From Bedellia somnulentella (Eukaryota > Arthropoda > Insecta > Lepidoptera > Bedelliidae), in contig OY755170.1 in assembly GCA_963576735.1 (NCBI GenBank), forward strand, positions 20,506,875-20,570,874: a stretch of 64,000 nucleotides of DNA, in the 5' to 3' direction. Positions 1 to 11,400 of this stretch are shown in pieces (the stretch's first letter is position 1; each line of letters begins with the position of its first letter). Made by a program: the position numbers and the translations under genes. The notes beneath the pieces are model-generated. The model worked only from the letters and a program-made list of their open reading frames with translations, was not told where the DNA came from and made no database searches.

Positions 1-1
1 G

Positions 2-3000
2 TTAACTGACAAAAAAAGTATTAATATACCAGGATACAATTTTATATATAGAAATGCCAAAAACAAACATGGAGGTGTAGGTATATTGATTAAAGATTGT
101 TTCAAATTTAAAGCTTTGCAAACAGGTTTCTATGAAGATATTCAAAGCGTAGCTATTTCTTTAATTACGGATAACGGTCCCTTGTCACTTCTTTGTTTAT
201 ATTGTCCTCCTGGAAGTAGAATGAGAATATGTAAATTACGTAATATCATAAGTAAATTACCTAAGCCTTGTCTCATATCTGGGGATTTTAATGCACACCA
301 CATAGCCTTTGGCTGTGCAACTAGTAAATCACGTGGCAATGAATTGTATCAGTTGATGGATGAGTCTGATCTTTGTTTACTCAATACTGGTTCACCTACG
401 ACAATTCAATCTCCATTAAAAAATGCTTCTGCCATAGACCTTACTTATGTAAGTCCAGTGATAGCTCCCCTTTGCAATTGGTATGTAGAAACTGAAAGTT
501 TGGGTAGTAACCATTACCCCACATTTATTGACATAAATATATCTCCATCGAAATACCAAATTAATGATTATATAGAAAAGTATCTCTACAAAAAAACAGA
601 TTGGCAAGAAGTACTTCATGCTTCTGAAAATCTATTAGAGCAATATGAATTTATCTCAAATGATCCTATTAAATCATATAATACTTTTTGTGATCTTCTT
701 AATAAATTGAAAGAAAGTTATGTCCCCCTTTATAAAATTGATTCTGGGAGTATATCTCGACTTCCTGCCCCGTGGTGGAACAAAGAATGTGCTGAAGCGG
801 TTATGAAATCAAAACAAGCTTTATTGACATATAGGAGTGAATTTACAGTAGATGCTTATTTGAATTATAAAAAATATGATGCAATGAAAAAGAAAATTAT
901 ATCTGATTCTAAAAAGAACAACTGGAAAAATCTATGCACTTCAATGAATAGGACAACCCCAATTAGTAAAATATGGAATTTAATAAGGAGGTTCAAAAGA
1001 GTAAAAAATAGACCCAAATATGGAACCAGTAGGAATGATGAATGGGTTCAAGATTTTATTAAAAAGCTTTCTAACTCTACATCAAATAGCAATGATGAAA
1101 TTTCTAGTTTATTTGAACTTAATAATAATTATGAGCACTCAAATATGTTACTAAAACCATTTGATTGGAATGAATTTTGCACAGCTTTAGACAATAGAAA
1201 ACATACATCCCCCGGCTTAGATTCAATACCATATATATTACTTAAAAACTTGCATTACTCATGTAAAATTAAATTATTAGATATAATGAATAGTTTATGG
1301 ATTAAACAGTTAATTCCTGAATCCTGGAAAACACAATGTGTAATTCCAATATTAAAAGAAGATAAAATTCCAGATGATTGCAACTCTTATAGACCTATAT
1401 CATTATCATCATGTATAGGAAAATTATTAGAACAAATGGTTAAATTAAGGTTAGATTACTTTGTAGAAAAACATAATCTCTTACCTCCAAACCAATTTGG
1501 ATTTAGAAAGGGTTCCGGATGTCATGAAAGCTTTATTTCATTTATTGCTGATATCAAAAAGTGTATGCTTTCAAAGTCTACTGCTGTTTGTGCATTCTTA
1601 GATGTGCAGGGAGCATATGACAATGTTGATCTACATCAGCTTGCTAGAGTTCTATCTAATTTAGGTTTACCTGGAAAAGTAATTAAGTGGATTTTCAATT
1701 TTTCATCTAAAAGAACTTTATATGTGAAATTTAATAATATTCTACATGGTCCAGAAGTGATATGCAAGGGATTAATGCAAGGTGCAGTACTTTCACCATT
1801 ACTTTACAACCTTTACACTTCTCAAATATCCCAATATGTCACAAATAATGTTCAAATATTTCAATTTGCTGATGACATTTTAATCTACAGTATTGATAAA
1901 AATATAAAAGAAGCTCAGTCAAAACTTAATTATGCTTTAAAACAAATGTCCGAATATTATAAGTATTTAAAATTAGAAATCAATTGTGAGAAAAGTAATG
2001 TGTTAGTTTTTGGCAGTAGTACATTAATAAATATAAACTTTAATAACAAACCTATTCCAATAGTAAAAAATAAGAAATTTTTAGGCATTATTATTGATGA
2101 TAAATTAAAATTTGATAAACATATTGATTATATTTGCAAAAAAGCCTTTAAGGGAATAAATATAATGAAATGCCTTGCTGGATGTTTTTGGGGTGCTGAC
2201 CCAAAAATATTAACTATCTTATATAAAAGTATAGTAAGGAGTCACTTTGATTATAGTTGCCTTGCATATATAAATGCTAGTCAAACTTTACTTAAGAAGT
2301 TAGATTTGATTCAAAATATAGCTTTAAGAATTATTACTGGAGCTATGAAATCTACACCTATTAATTCAATGGAAGTAGAAACAGGCATCATGCCATTGGC
2401 AATTAGGAGGCATCTACTGGCAGAGAAATTCTGTCTGAAAAATATATGTAGAATTAATAAAATGGTTCTTGACAGAATTTCTGTACCAGTAAGTTTCTTG
2501 AACCAATTACCTCAGGTTGATAAATTTAATGTTGTCCACAACAATTTCCCAGAAATTAATATTATTAATGAAAATATTAGACAAAAATATGTAAATATGT
2601 TTAAGTGTGACCCTTGGCCTATATATAACTGTAAATATGAAGCATTAACTTTTAATGTCTCCCAAAACATAGACATAAACAAGGTAGAAAATAATTCACT
2701 TTTTCTGGACTACTTAATTAAAAAAGAAAAATATTATAAATTGTATACTGATGCATCAAAAACATCAGAATATGTATCTGCAGCATTCTATGATTCACAA
2801 AATAAATATACTAAATGTTTTAAATTGGATCCCATGTTAAGTATATTTAGTGCCGAAGCTTATGCTATATATAGATGTTTACTGTATATTAAAGAACTAG
2901 GAAGAAATTCTTGTAAATACTTAGTTATAACAGATTCTTTAAGTGTGCTTGTAAGTTTACAACATATTCCTGTTCACTTTAAGACAAATTATATATTGTT

Positions 3001-3607
3001 AAATGTTAGGACTATTCTTTATGAGCTATATTGTGATAATATTTTAGTTGAATTTAAGTGGGTACCATCTCATCAAGGCATAACTGGTAATGAGATAGTT
3101 GATCAAGCAACTAGAAATATTAACAAAAGTGAAGAAGTACTAGTTCATATTCCATTTACAGACTATTATATGGATTTAAAACTAAGAGCTCGTCAGTTGT
3201 GGGAAGATTACTGGAAGGAAATAACTAAAGAGAAAGGCAAATGGTACGCATCTATTCAGAAAACATTACCTGTAAAACCTTGGTATGCGATCCATAAAGA
3301 CTGCGATAGCCGATTATTTATAACAACCATATGCCGAATGCGTTTTGGTCATTGCCTCACACCAGCACATCTACACAGGTTTAATATAATTCAAAACAGC
3401 AATTGTTCTTTTTGTGAAGCAGAGGATGCAGATTTGAGTCACTTCATTTATGACTGTCCGGAATTTCATCTTCAAAGATTAGCATTAATAGCAGAAGTAA
3501 CGGACAAAGTACAAGAGTTTCCCCGCCACTTAGAAGTCCTATTATCAAATTCGAGCTTGTTCCGTGAAATCACGACTTTTATATTCTCAACAGTGGAAAA
3601 ACTATGA
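2..3607 (+). CDS. LINE ORF2: endonuclease, reverse transcriptase, RNase H (5' partial)
   Basis: The reading frame is open from base 2, upstream of the first ATG at 86, and the residues before that ATG (…KHGGVGILI) belong to the endonuclease fold, so translation starts outside the window. Endonuclease motifs GDFNAHH and SNHYPTF are visible. The reverse transcriptase shows motif A (FLDVQGAYDNVD) and the catalytic FADD box at 1865-1876. The RNase H domain keeps its acidic residues in LYTDAS (Asp at 2750), FSAEAYA, VITDS and GNEIVDQ. A Cys/His cluster (CSFC…H…C) lies near the C-terminus. There is no stop or frameshift over more than 1190 codons, so the visible part looks intact and possibly recently active. 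The product would copy its own RNA at a nicked chromosomal target. Any ORF1 lies upstream. Confidence 0.92.
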   Translation, partial: LTDKKSINIPGYNFIYRNAKNKHGGVGILIKDCFKFKALQTGFYEDIQSVAISLITDNGPLSLLCLYCPPGSRMRICKLRNIISKLPKPCLISGDFNAHHIAFGCATSKSRGNELYQLMDESDLCLLNTGSPTTIQSPLKNASAIDLTYVSPVIAPLCNWYVETESLGSNHYPTFIDINISPSKYQINDYIEKYLYKKTDWQEVLHASENLLEQYEFISNDPIKSYNTFCDLLNKLKESYVPLYKIDSGSISRLPAPWWNKECAEAVMKSKQALLTYRSEFTVDAYLNYKKYDAMKKKIISDSKKNNWKNLCTSMNRTTPISKIWNLIRRFKRVKNRPKYGTSRNDEWVQDFIKKLSNSTSNSNDEISSLFELNNNYEHSNMLLKPFDWNEFCTALDNRKHTSPGLDSIPYILLKNLHYSCKIKLLDIMNSLWIKQLIPESWKTQCVIPILKEDKIPDDCNSYRPISLSSCIGKLLEQMVKLRLDYFVEKHNLLPPNQFGFRKGSGCHESFISFIADIKKCMLSKSTAVCAFLDVQGAYDNVDLHQLARVLSNLGLPGKVIKWIFNFSSKRTLYVKFNNILHGPEVICKGLMQGAVLSPLLYNLYTSQISQYVTNNVQIFQFADDILIYSIDKNIKEAQSKLNYALKQMSEYYKYLKLEINCEKSNVLVFGSSTLININFNNKPIPIVKNKKFLGIIIDDKLKFDKHIDYICKKAFKGINIMKCLAGCFWGADPKILTILYKSIVRSHFDYSCLAYINASQTLLKKLDLIQNIALRIITGAMKSTPINSMEVETGIMPLAIRRHLLAEKFCLKNICRINKMVLDRISVPVSFLNQLPQVDKFNVVHNNFPEINIINENIRQKYVNMFKCDPWPIYNCKYEALTFNVSQNIDINKVENNSLFLDYLIKKEKYYKLYTDASKTSEYVSAAFYDSQNKYTKCFKLDPMLSIFSAEAYAIYRCLLYIKELGRNSCKYLVITDSLSVLVSLQHIPVHFKTNYILLNVRTILYELYCDNILVEFKWVPSHQGITGNEIVDQATRNINKSEEVLVHIPFTDYYMDLKLRARQLWEDYWKEITKEKGKWYASIQKTLPVKPWYAIHKDCDSRLFITTICRMRFGHCLTPAHLHRFNIIQNSNCSFCEAEDADLSHFIYDCPEFHLQRLALIAEVTDKVQEFPRHLEVLLSNSSLFREITTFIFSTVEKL

Positions 3608-3865
3608 ACAGAGCAGATGATGTTTAAGATTGCTACTACCACAGACAGACTTAGTAGTATGATTACTACATTAAAAATCTTTAGTTGACTTTAGTAAAAT
3701 AAGCTATTTTTGTTATGATTTTAACTAAATGTATTTTTAAATATTAATATAAGGCAAATAATTAGTATATGTAACAATATTAAGTGAATGTTGTACGAAT
3801 ATTGTAACAATACCAAAAATGTAATTTATCGAAATAAGTAATGGTTAAAGGACTTGTTCTAGACC

Positions 3866-3896
3866 AATAAACGATTAAAAAAAAAAAAAAAAAAAA
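3866..3896 (+). terminator. LINE polyadenylation signal and A tail
   Basis: AATAAA at 3866-3871 is followed after five bases by 20 A residues, the usual 3' end of a poly-A type LINE. Confidence 0.85.
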
Positions 3897-4057
3897 CTAT
3901 CTAGAGAAGCTAAAAGCTCGGCGCAGTGCTGCCACTGTTGAAAAGTATTGCCACCATTGATTGTTATTATATAAAACAAGAGGCCTCAGCAAGAGGCAGA
4001 AAGAAGCGTCATAATGTCGCGCGCGAACGTCTTGTCGTAGTTTGAGTCGAGCGTAAT

Positions 4058-4400
4058 CAGAGGGTCAACTCTGCACATCGACAACGATAATTATCGTACT
4101 TATCTCTTCTACCCATATTAAAATTTATTTCTTTCTCCCTCACACGATCGGATATTCAGATTATGATATTTTGATACATATAGAATAATATAAATATTAG
4201 CGCTTTCTATTAGATGAAACCAACGACAACTACGGAGGTGTCGTTGGATTTGTCGAATATCACCATGTACTCTCATATAATCAGAAATGTCAAAATTACG
4301 GATATTCGATTGTACGAGGGAGAAAAAAATAAATTTTAATATGGGTTAGAAGACATAAGTATGACTATTATCGTTTTTGATGAGCAGAGCTGACCCTCTG
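4058..4400. repeat. Foldback/MITE-like element with ~115-bp inverted arms
   Basis: The left arm starts CAGAGGGTCA at 4058 and the reverse complement of the right end (to 4400) starts the same way. The arms stay alignable for about 115 bp with scattered mismatches, leaving a loop of roughly 115 bp. No ORF is inside. I could not identify a clear target duplication, so the superfamily is unknown. Confidence 0.7.
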
Positions 4401-4992
4401 GAGTGTTACGTGATCTAAGCTCTGACGTCCTTGACAAAATAACTAAAATTTCATCGTGTGTGTTTCGTAAGTGAATCAATTATGACTCTAAAGTAATAAA
4501 ATACAAGAAATCTCGTACCACATGTAAAAATGCAAATATATTAAGATTATATATAATATAATTCAATTATTTTTCCCAAAATCTAATGACAGACGCCAAA
4601 ACGCCAATTTTGTTAAAAAGATTGAATGATTGAACGGTTGAAGAGGAAACATTTGAAGGGCAATCATTAAAATTATAACCACAGTCTGCTCACATTTATT
4701 TTACATCTGATATTGTTTTTAAGCTATTGCATAGCTTCTATCGCAGGCCTTGAGCGCGGGGACTAAATCCAGAAATTCCGTAACGAAAAAACCTCACGCT
4801 CCCCACTCCGGCGGGCACGGAGGTGTGGCTTGAAGGCCGTGCATCGTCTAACGTCGTGACAGTTCGGCAGTCTTCGACACGGCGCTGTGTGTCGTGCAAT
4901 TAGACGTATTGTACGACTTTACGGAACTCGCCCGAATCGCGACGAGCTGCTCCGAAATCGGACGAATACATAATCAGCTGTTTGTGAGAAAG

Positions 4993-5025
4993 TATATAGG
5001 TGTATAAGTATTTATCTACAACAGT
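4993..5025 (+). promoter_or_regulatory. Possible TATA box plus initiator
   Basis: TATATA at 4993-4998 is followed about 29 bases later by an ACAGTG initiator-like site, the usual TATA-to-start spacing, and 45 bases before the ATG of the small spliced ORF. Such motifs occur by chance in AT-rich DNA. Confidence 0.3.
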
Positions 5026-5068
5026 GAACGGCTGTACTTGTAAAATTTGTGTATAAAGTGTTTTGAAT

Positions 5069-5326
5069 ATGAATGAACAAAGTGCATTTATTATTAATGA
5101 AGAAAGTCACGAAAAAATAGTGAAAGAAGATGAGTGAGTACTCTATATACATACATTTTATTATTATCACAAATGCAGTATTAATTCTAAATTGAAAATA
5201 TAATACTGCTATAAAGATAACCTCAATTATTTTTATACCTAGATATTTTCGTTTTATAGAGAAGAAAATCGTAAAGAGCTAAAAAGAAAAAAGACTAATG
5301 CACGTCAAAGGGCATATTATTTATAG
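5069..5326 (+). CDS. Possible two-exon 43-residue ORF
   Basis: Exon 1 (5069-5133) ends at a GTGAGT donor; exon 2 (5260-5326) follows a TTTTATAG acceptor, and the phases agree. The product would be acidic at first and then strongly basic (…RKELKRKKTNARQR), ending in a stop. I do not recognise it. It may be the truncated remnant of a DNA-binding protein carried by the surrounding TIR-like element, or a chance ORF. Confidence 0.25.
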
Positions 5327-5396
5327 AATAATAAAAAAAACAGTACCAAAATTATTATAATTGCATAAGTTGATACAGAATGCTATGCAATAGCTT

Positions 5397-6336
5397 TACC
5401 GCGGCAGTCCCCGAGTGCCACATGTATTTTTCATTTAAGTTATGTTTGCGTTACTTGCTGTGAAGTGTGTCTAGTGTTCCGTGTTATTCATTGCATTTTT
5501 TACTGCTTTCGATATTATTATAAGGTATATCATTCCGATAAGTATTCAGAGTAGCGCCAGTAAAATTGTCTTAAGGGCCTCCCCGCATTTTGCAGCTATT
5601 GCGCTCACTCTTTCGTCAAATTTACTGAGAGTGACAGGGACGGAAAAAACGCGCGCGCAGGATAAGTATAGTTTATTTAGTTTTATTGAATAACTATAAT
5701 GTTTAAATGAAAAGCTAAACATCAAAGTTACAGATCTTAAAGCTACGCGTATATAGACGAGTTCACATGTATGTTATGCCAGTGGAGCCTATACGGTTTT
5801 TATGAAAACAAAGCATGTTCAAATTCAATTTTTTTCATCATATTTTTCAACAAATTATTAAAATGTTAAACATCAAATTTTAACACCATGAACTAATCAC
5901 CAACATATATTTTATTCATGTCATATCAATATCATCAAATCAGACTTTATAGAATTTCCAAACAATCAATATCAACCTATTTTTCCAGGGACGCCCTTAA
6001 GTCTAGAGGTATAATAACTGTGACCGGACTGTATCTCTTTTATATGCATGCATTTTCGCCTCTTTTGTTTCACTTATTAGAATTTTTTCTATATGTGCAG
6101 CTTCGGATTGCTCGGAACAGATTTAAAAAGCCAATATTACTATGAAGGTCACACATCTGTGTTGTAATTGATCTATGATTGCCACCTTTAATAAACATAG
6201 ATAGGTACGCCACTTATTCCTTTTTATCACTCGTAACTCCACGACAACGTTCAAGCCTCCCTGCTTTCTGTCTACATTGCATCAATGATTGATTCTTAGT
6301 CTTTGGTGTTATTTATATGTGTATTATATTATATAC
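5397..6336. other. No recognisable gene
   Basis: Apart from short open frames at 5481-5693 and 5918-6145 without any recognisable motif, I see nothing here. The sequence just after 5397 (CCGCGGCAGTCCCCGAG) resembles the inverted form of the GC-rich stretch after 4740. Confidence 0.5.
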
Positions 6337-6690
6337 GACATGATAGCGCAATGGGTAGAACATCCGCCTTTACACAAACGGGCGTGAGTTCAAATCCCGG
6401 GACGGGCCTACAAGAATTTGTCTTTTCTAAAGTCATATGTGTAGTTAATTTATCAAGGTTGTAACGGTGAGCGAAAACATCGTGAGGAAACCCACATGGT
6501 CGAGTTTTACTCAACCATGTGACAGTGTAATCGTACAAAAACGGCCTGCCCCCTATCACGTGAGTACACTGTCTAAGCAAAACGTGGGTACCTACTTTGG
6601 ACACTAGGTGGCGCTGTCACGTAATAATATTGGTACCTCTGCCAACCCCTTCGGGGATAAACAGCGTGAACGTTTATGTTACTGTGTAAG
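6337..6690 (+). repeat. tRNA-derived SINE, full-length-looking copy
   Basis: The head carries a pol III A-box-like stretch (GATAGCGCAATGGGTAGAAC) and a B box (GAGTTCAAATCCC). The body contains AACATCGTGAGGAAACCCAC, and the end contains CTATCACGTGAGTACACTG and CTGCCAACCCCTTCGGGG. A diverged, interrupted copy lies at 28905-29093 plus 30125-30256, which defines the body. The exact ends are uncertain. Confidence 0.75.
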
Positions 6691-6916
6691 ATTATTTTTG
6701 GTTTTTCGTCTTTAAGCGCTGTGATTGATATCCAATATGACCTGGTTCAAAAAGTTGAAATTTTTATTTACATATAACGTTGCTTCGTAGATGAAAACAC
6801 CGCTTAAAGAAAGTATTTTCAAAATCTTAAAGAGTGGTCGGCACATTCGTGATTAAGCTCGTCTCAGAATTAGAGAAGACGTAAAAATTAGGTTGTATTT
6901 GAGTCTTCACAATATG

Positions 6917-7532
6917 CAGAGATGCGATTTATTTGAAATACTTCTATTTAAAATGCAAGTACAAAATGCAAAATACCTATTTTGTATTTTATTTGAAATA
7001 CCTTTCGATATGTATTTTGTACTTTTACTATTCATTTCAAAATGCAAAATACTTTATAACTAAGTTTTTAAAATACAACACATCCCTACCTAGTTCATCA
7101 CCAGTAGAAAGACTTTTTTCGTATGGTGGGATGATTATGAGACCCCACAGAAGAAAAATGAGTGATGATCTATTCCGAACAACTGGTATTGTTAAAAAGC
7201 GTATTAAATAAAGAAAATTGATGTTTAGACTGTTTAGTCTTTCCTTTTCTTTTCGTTAGTCTAGTTTTTTACATTATTTTAAGTGAGTATTATTATTATT
7301 AATAACAACAGAATTTATTGATACGCATACTGATAAATATAATCAATATCATTCAATTTGGTCAAAAAGTATTTTATTTTGAAAAAGTATTTTGAAAATA
7401 CCTATTTTGCATTTAGCATTTGAAATACAAAACGTAAAACTATTTGGTATTTTGCATTTGAAATAGGAAATTTGAAAAGTATTTTGCATTTTGTATTTAA
7501 ATGCTTTTTTAAACCTATTTTGTACATCTCTG
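6917..7532 (+). mobile_element. Internally deleted hAT transposon with 8-bp TSD
   Basis: Terminal inverted repeats CAGAGATG (6917-6924) and CATCTCTG (7525-7532) are flanked on both sides by the same 8 bp, ACAATATG (6909-6916 and 7533-7540). This is the hAT hallmark. Subterminal sequence is packed with variants of ATTTTGCATTT in both orientations, probably transposase-binding repeats. Only the end of the transposase remains, so the copy is non-autonomous. Confidence 0.93.
7075..7211 (+). pseudogene. hAT transposase, C-terminal dimerisation remnant
   Basis: The frame ending at 7211 reads [13 protein letters not shown], then [12 protein letters not shown], the conserved end of the hAT family dimerisation domain. 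It ends in TAA soon after. Upstream the same frame passes into the subterminal repeats, so the catalytic part has been deleted. Confidence 0.88.
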
Positions 7533-7825
7533 ACAATATGCGAGCTTACCAGGTATCTGCCGCTTTTTTATACAGTAATATCATTGGCACGAACCGAGTT
7601 TCATAGCCTTTGATCGTACTCACCTGTATAGGGGACATACACAGAGGAACTTTTGGCCTTTATAAATTAGGATGACCGTCGAAGAATCTTGTAATGTAGC
7701 ATGTTCCTAATAAATAGTAGGTCATGTTAAAAAGCGGCAACTGACACCCGCGCCGCGGAGCCTGGTTCTTCTTTATGTTTTATGATTCAATAGGTACCTA
7801 CTTCTTTGTTATTGCACTTGGAATG

Positions 7826-7992
7826 TAAAGCGCAAGAGACAATGAGCGCGCCGCCGCCGGCCCGCCGCCAAAGCCCGGCGACACAATCCGGCTGACGGCC
7901 TGTATGAAAATAATCATGTGTAACCTTTGTATGAAAACTGGGCTAGCGACAGTCGTCTGCGGCCCGGCGGGCTCAATATGTATTGCGCTTTA
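7826..7992. repeat. GC-rich MITE upstream of Atat
   Basis: TAAAGCGCAA at 7826-7835 mirrors TTGCGCTTTA at 7983-7992, and the inverted similarity continues through ATTGAGC/GCTCAAT and GC-rich GCCGGGCC-type sequence for about 30 bp. The interior is rich in CCG. GAAT flanks both ends (weak evidence of a target duplication). It sits 430 bp before the Atat start codon. Confidence 0.55.
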
Positions 7993-8103
7993 GAATCTTA
8001 GATTTAAATGTAAAAAGGGGTAGGGGCACCTTCTACCCATATTCATGTGTACCATTCAGATGTAGATGATATTCATAGTCTATGATTCAAACCAGTCGTT
8101 CGT

Positions 8104-8419
8104 TTCAGTAGTTCAATTTGTTATTGTTGTCTTCTTGCTCTTGCTCTTGATTTGTGCTTGTGCCCGCCCTCTTGTCTTGTTCTTGTTTGACAATCAAATC
8201 AATTCGATCCAACGAATACAGATACTCTAACGATTCGATCTGTCTGTCTGTTCTGTTCTTGTTCTGTAGTTTTTTAATTTTTCGCTTAAGGTTCGCTTGC
8301 AGTCAAAAGAAGGTATCAGCAAAAAGTAATGTATGCATTGTAGTAATTATAAACTAGTAAGTCATGGTTTCATGTTAGAAAAAATTTAGATTTTTTCATT
8401 TTTTGAATATTTCTTAAAG
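8104..8419 (+). promoter_or_regulatory. Likely Atat core promoter and 5' UTR
   Basis: TTCAGTAG at 8104-8111 fits the arthropod initiator TCAGT, and the following 310 bases lead to the Atat ATG. No TATA box stands at the proper distance. The start site is inferred only. Confidence 0.3.
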
Positions 8420-11400
8420 ATGGAGTGGTCAATGCCAGCGAACGAGTACCTTAAAGATGAGATCACCAAGCTGAATTACACCCTTATCCCGCCTGGTTTT
8501 CAAGGAGATGTAAAAGCTGTCAGGTAAATTACCTTCAATTTCGTATTATTATTGTTCATTTAAATATTAATCAATTTGGGCTTTAATTAGAAGAAATTCT
8601 TGCAAGATTATTTTACTTTTACTTTTCTCATTAACTTATAGAAAGTTGTAATGATGTTGGTAAATAACAAGCGTGTATTTTACTATGTATTTGATTTCTA
8701 AAGGGCATTGTCAATATAGTTATCAAGATGATTACTTAGTTGACAAACCATTCATATTCTCATTCTTCATTGCTCCTATTGATTCCTAACTACCACTATC
8801 ACAAACATGTTTATCTTTTTACTATACAATAAAAGGGCATTTTTAGATTCCAATAGATCATTTAAAGACTAAATAGTCTAATTATTGGCACAATGTTATT
8901 ACTTTCTTTACATTTATTTGATTGAAAAACAGTATGATTGTGCATATAGATAGTATGAAGACTTTTTTCGAAGTTTATTAATGAGTCGTAATTTTTAAGT
9001 ACTAATATTTTAATAGTTTTAGTTTTATCTCCCAAAAATGATGACGATTCAAGGCAATGCCAATTGTACCGTTATTTGTAAACTAGCATGCATATAACAT
9101 ATTGTAAAATAAATTGTTAACAGAATCAATCAATGACTATAGATATACTTTAATTACAAAATATATAGGTCAGTTTGCTGTCAGGTGATGTTATTGGGGA
9201 ATATAGTACTGTCAGTTTGATAACCAGTGATGTTATTGGAGAATATAGTACTGTCAGTTTGATGACCAGTGATGTTCTTTTCAGAGACATCATTTCTCCT
9301 CCTGCATTATGATTGAATTGCGTATTGATACCCATTTAATAATCTAATTATTCTTGTGTGTCAGCAATCAACCCTACCAAATTGCTAATACTGTGAGCAG
9401 AACCATCATCATCACTTGCATGAATGTTTAATTTAGCAATCAGACTGCGGTTGATAAAGCCACACAGCACAGTTACTTACTTATACTCACATCTGTTGTT
9501 CCCATTGGGTAGGCAGAGACTATTGATCACCACTTTTTACAATCCTGACAAATCTCTCTTGCTTCTGTCGCATTCATTGTTCTTCTCATAGATGCTCTTT
9601 TGATCTTTTACTACAGAACTTTGCCTTGCCATAAGAAAGTTTTAAATTTGGTTTTTAAATGTCTTACAGGGCCATTCTCTATAAACAACAGCACACAGTT
9701 ATTCTTCTGAATTTATAAAACATATACTGCCGGGATTATTGTAACCTAAATCTTACCTAAACCTATATACTCATACTTTTGAATAACAAGAGAGGGTAGC
9801 CAAAGCTTCAGATTTGAAATACTTGAGCCTTTTGAAAGCAAAGTGGTTAATTGATTGTAGAATAAAGAATAGTTGGCCGTGAATCTCTAGCAACATTCCC
9901 AAGAAACATTAAGCTTATAAAATGTGGGTTTTGAGTAATCAATTGGTATTTACAAGCTTAGGATTTAATTAATAGGTGAGGAACCTAAAATGCATGGGGT
10001 ATTGTTCTGTATTAAGATTAAAATACTTTTAATTTGTTTTATTTTTACGTAAAGGAATTAGTAAGACTATTTAGTGATTACTATTGTCTTCCTCAGGATG
10101 ATGCAAGACAGCTTGGCAAAAGTGATTGACTACCTTGGTGATCTCTCTACACGCGCTCAGGGTGTCAACAAAGTAATAACATCATCTGAGAAAATGCGCA
10201 ATGCTCCAAACCATGTTCTATACCTGTTGAAGGATGCTCAAGGGAACAGGTAAATTTAAATAAAAATAAAAATATAGCAACTAATTGTTGTCATGTGAAA
10301 TTTAATATATTTGTGTTGAATTATGTTGGTAACAATGGCAGTGTCATTCAATTTGTTATATTTTTTTTACTGAATGATTTATATAATTCTTTGCGAACTA
10401 TTTTTGCGAACGTTGCTTAATTTCTCACTTGGTTGGGCTTTAAAAAGAATTGAGATTTCATAAGAAGGGGGTATTCTGAACGCCAAGTAACTCAGTTTGC
10501 ATTTATTAGTACCTCTGCAAGGAGCACTATCATTGAGAGCACGGTCGTATTATTTTGCTCTCCCTAAGTTACTTTGTCATTATTAATTTACGTTTTCAGT
10601 AAATTTCGAAATATATCTAATCCCGCCCTTCTCAAGAACATAAACATGACACTCTGCCAATCTATATCTTCATGGGGGGGTGCTTCTAAATCCTTTCTGA
10701 TTACACTAGAACGCGCTCAAAGGGCTGTTCTCAAAACGATTTATCGTATACATCGACTCTTCCCTACTTACGAACTTTACAAAAGTAGTAGTTTATTAAA
10801 TATCCGCCAGCTCTTTATTCTACATACTCTGCTTAAACAGCACTCACAAACGCCTCCACTGTTACCTTCAAACGTTTGCCTCTGTCAGAATATATGTGCG
10901 GATTAACAGGATGGAACTGAAGACGGACCAAATGTACAAGTCGAGTTCATTTATTAATATAAGAGCTGAATATATTTTAATGCCTTTTATAAATGAACTT
11001 GACTGCACATACATACGAGTATATATTTTTATGCTGAAGTTGTTTTATCTTGTGCTTTGTGTCTGCTGACTAATTAAGCAAACACGGAAATAATTTCGAA
11101 ATGGTAATGACGCAGTTCCATTCGTTCTCAGCCTTTGCTTTCGTAATAAATTTCGGTAGAGATAACAAAGTACTGAGAAAAAGGTTGTGCAAGATTGTTG
11201 CTGTAACATGAAAAGGATTGTTAGTAGGAAATCACAGAGCATTATATACTTGATTTGAGGAACTCATACAAAAGCAATTCCTTTATTTTAAACCGTTGTG
11301 TGTAAACTTATATTCTTAAGTTTACACACGATGGTTTCAATTTAAAAAACTTAACTTATAACTTTTTTATGAGTTCGTTAAATGAAGTAGATAATGATTT

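Larger units (their letters stand above)
1..3896 (+). mobile_element. I-group non-LTR retrotransposon, 3' part
   Basis: The element runs off the left edge of the window. It contains one long ORF (to 3607), a 3' UTR of about 260 bp, an AATAAA at 3866-3871 and a 20-base A tail at 3877-3896, after which unrelated sequence starts. The order endonuclease, reverse transcriptase, RNase H is typical of I-group LINEs (I, R1, LOA, Ingi clades). Which clade it belongs to cannot be settled without a tree. No target-site duplication can be tested because the 5' end is outside. Confidence 0.9.
4721..5396. repeat. TIR-like element enclosing a mini-gene
   Basis: AAGCTATTGCATAGC at 4721-4735 is repeated in inverted orientation at 5382-5396. 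Because the motif is itself nearly palindromic, the ends also read as imperfect direct repeats (GCTAT..GCTT followed by a CGC-containing stretch). Between them lie GC-rich sequence (4740-4960), a TATA-like site and a small spliced ORF. It could be a non-autonomous DNA transposon; no transposase domain is visible. Confidence 0.4.
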
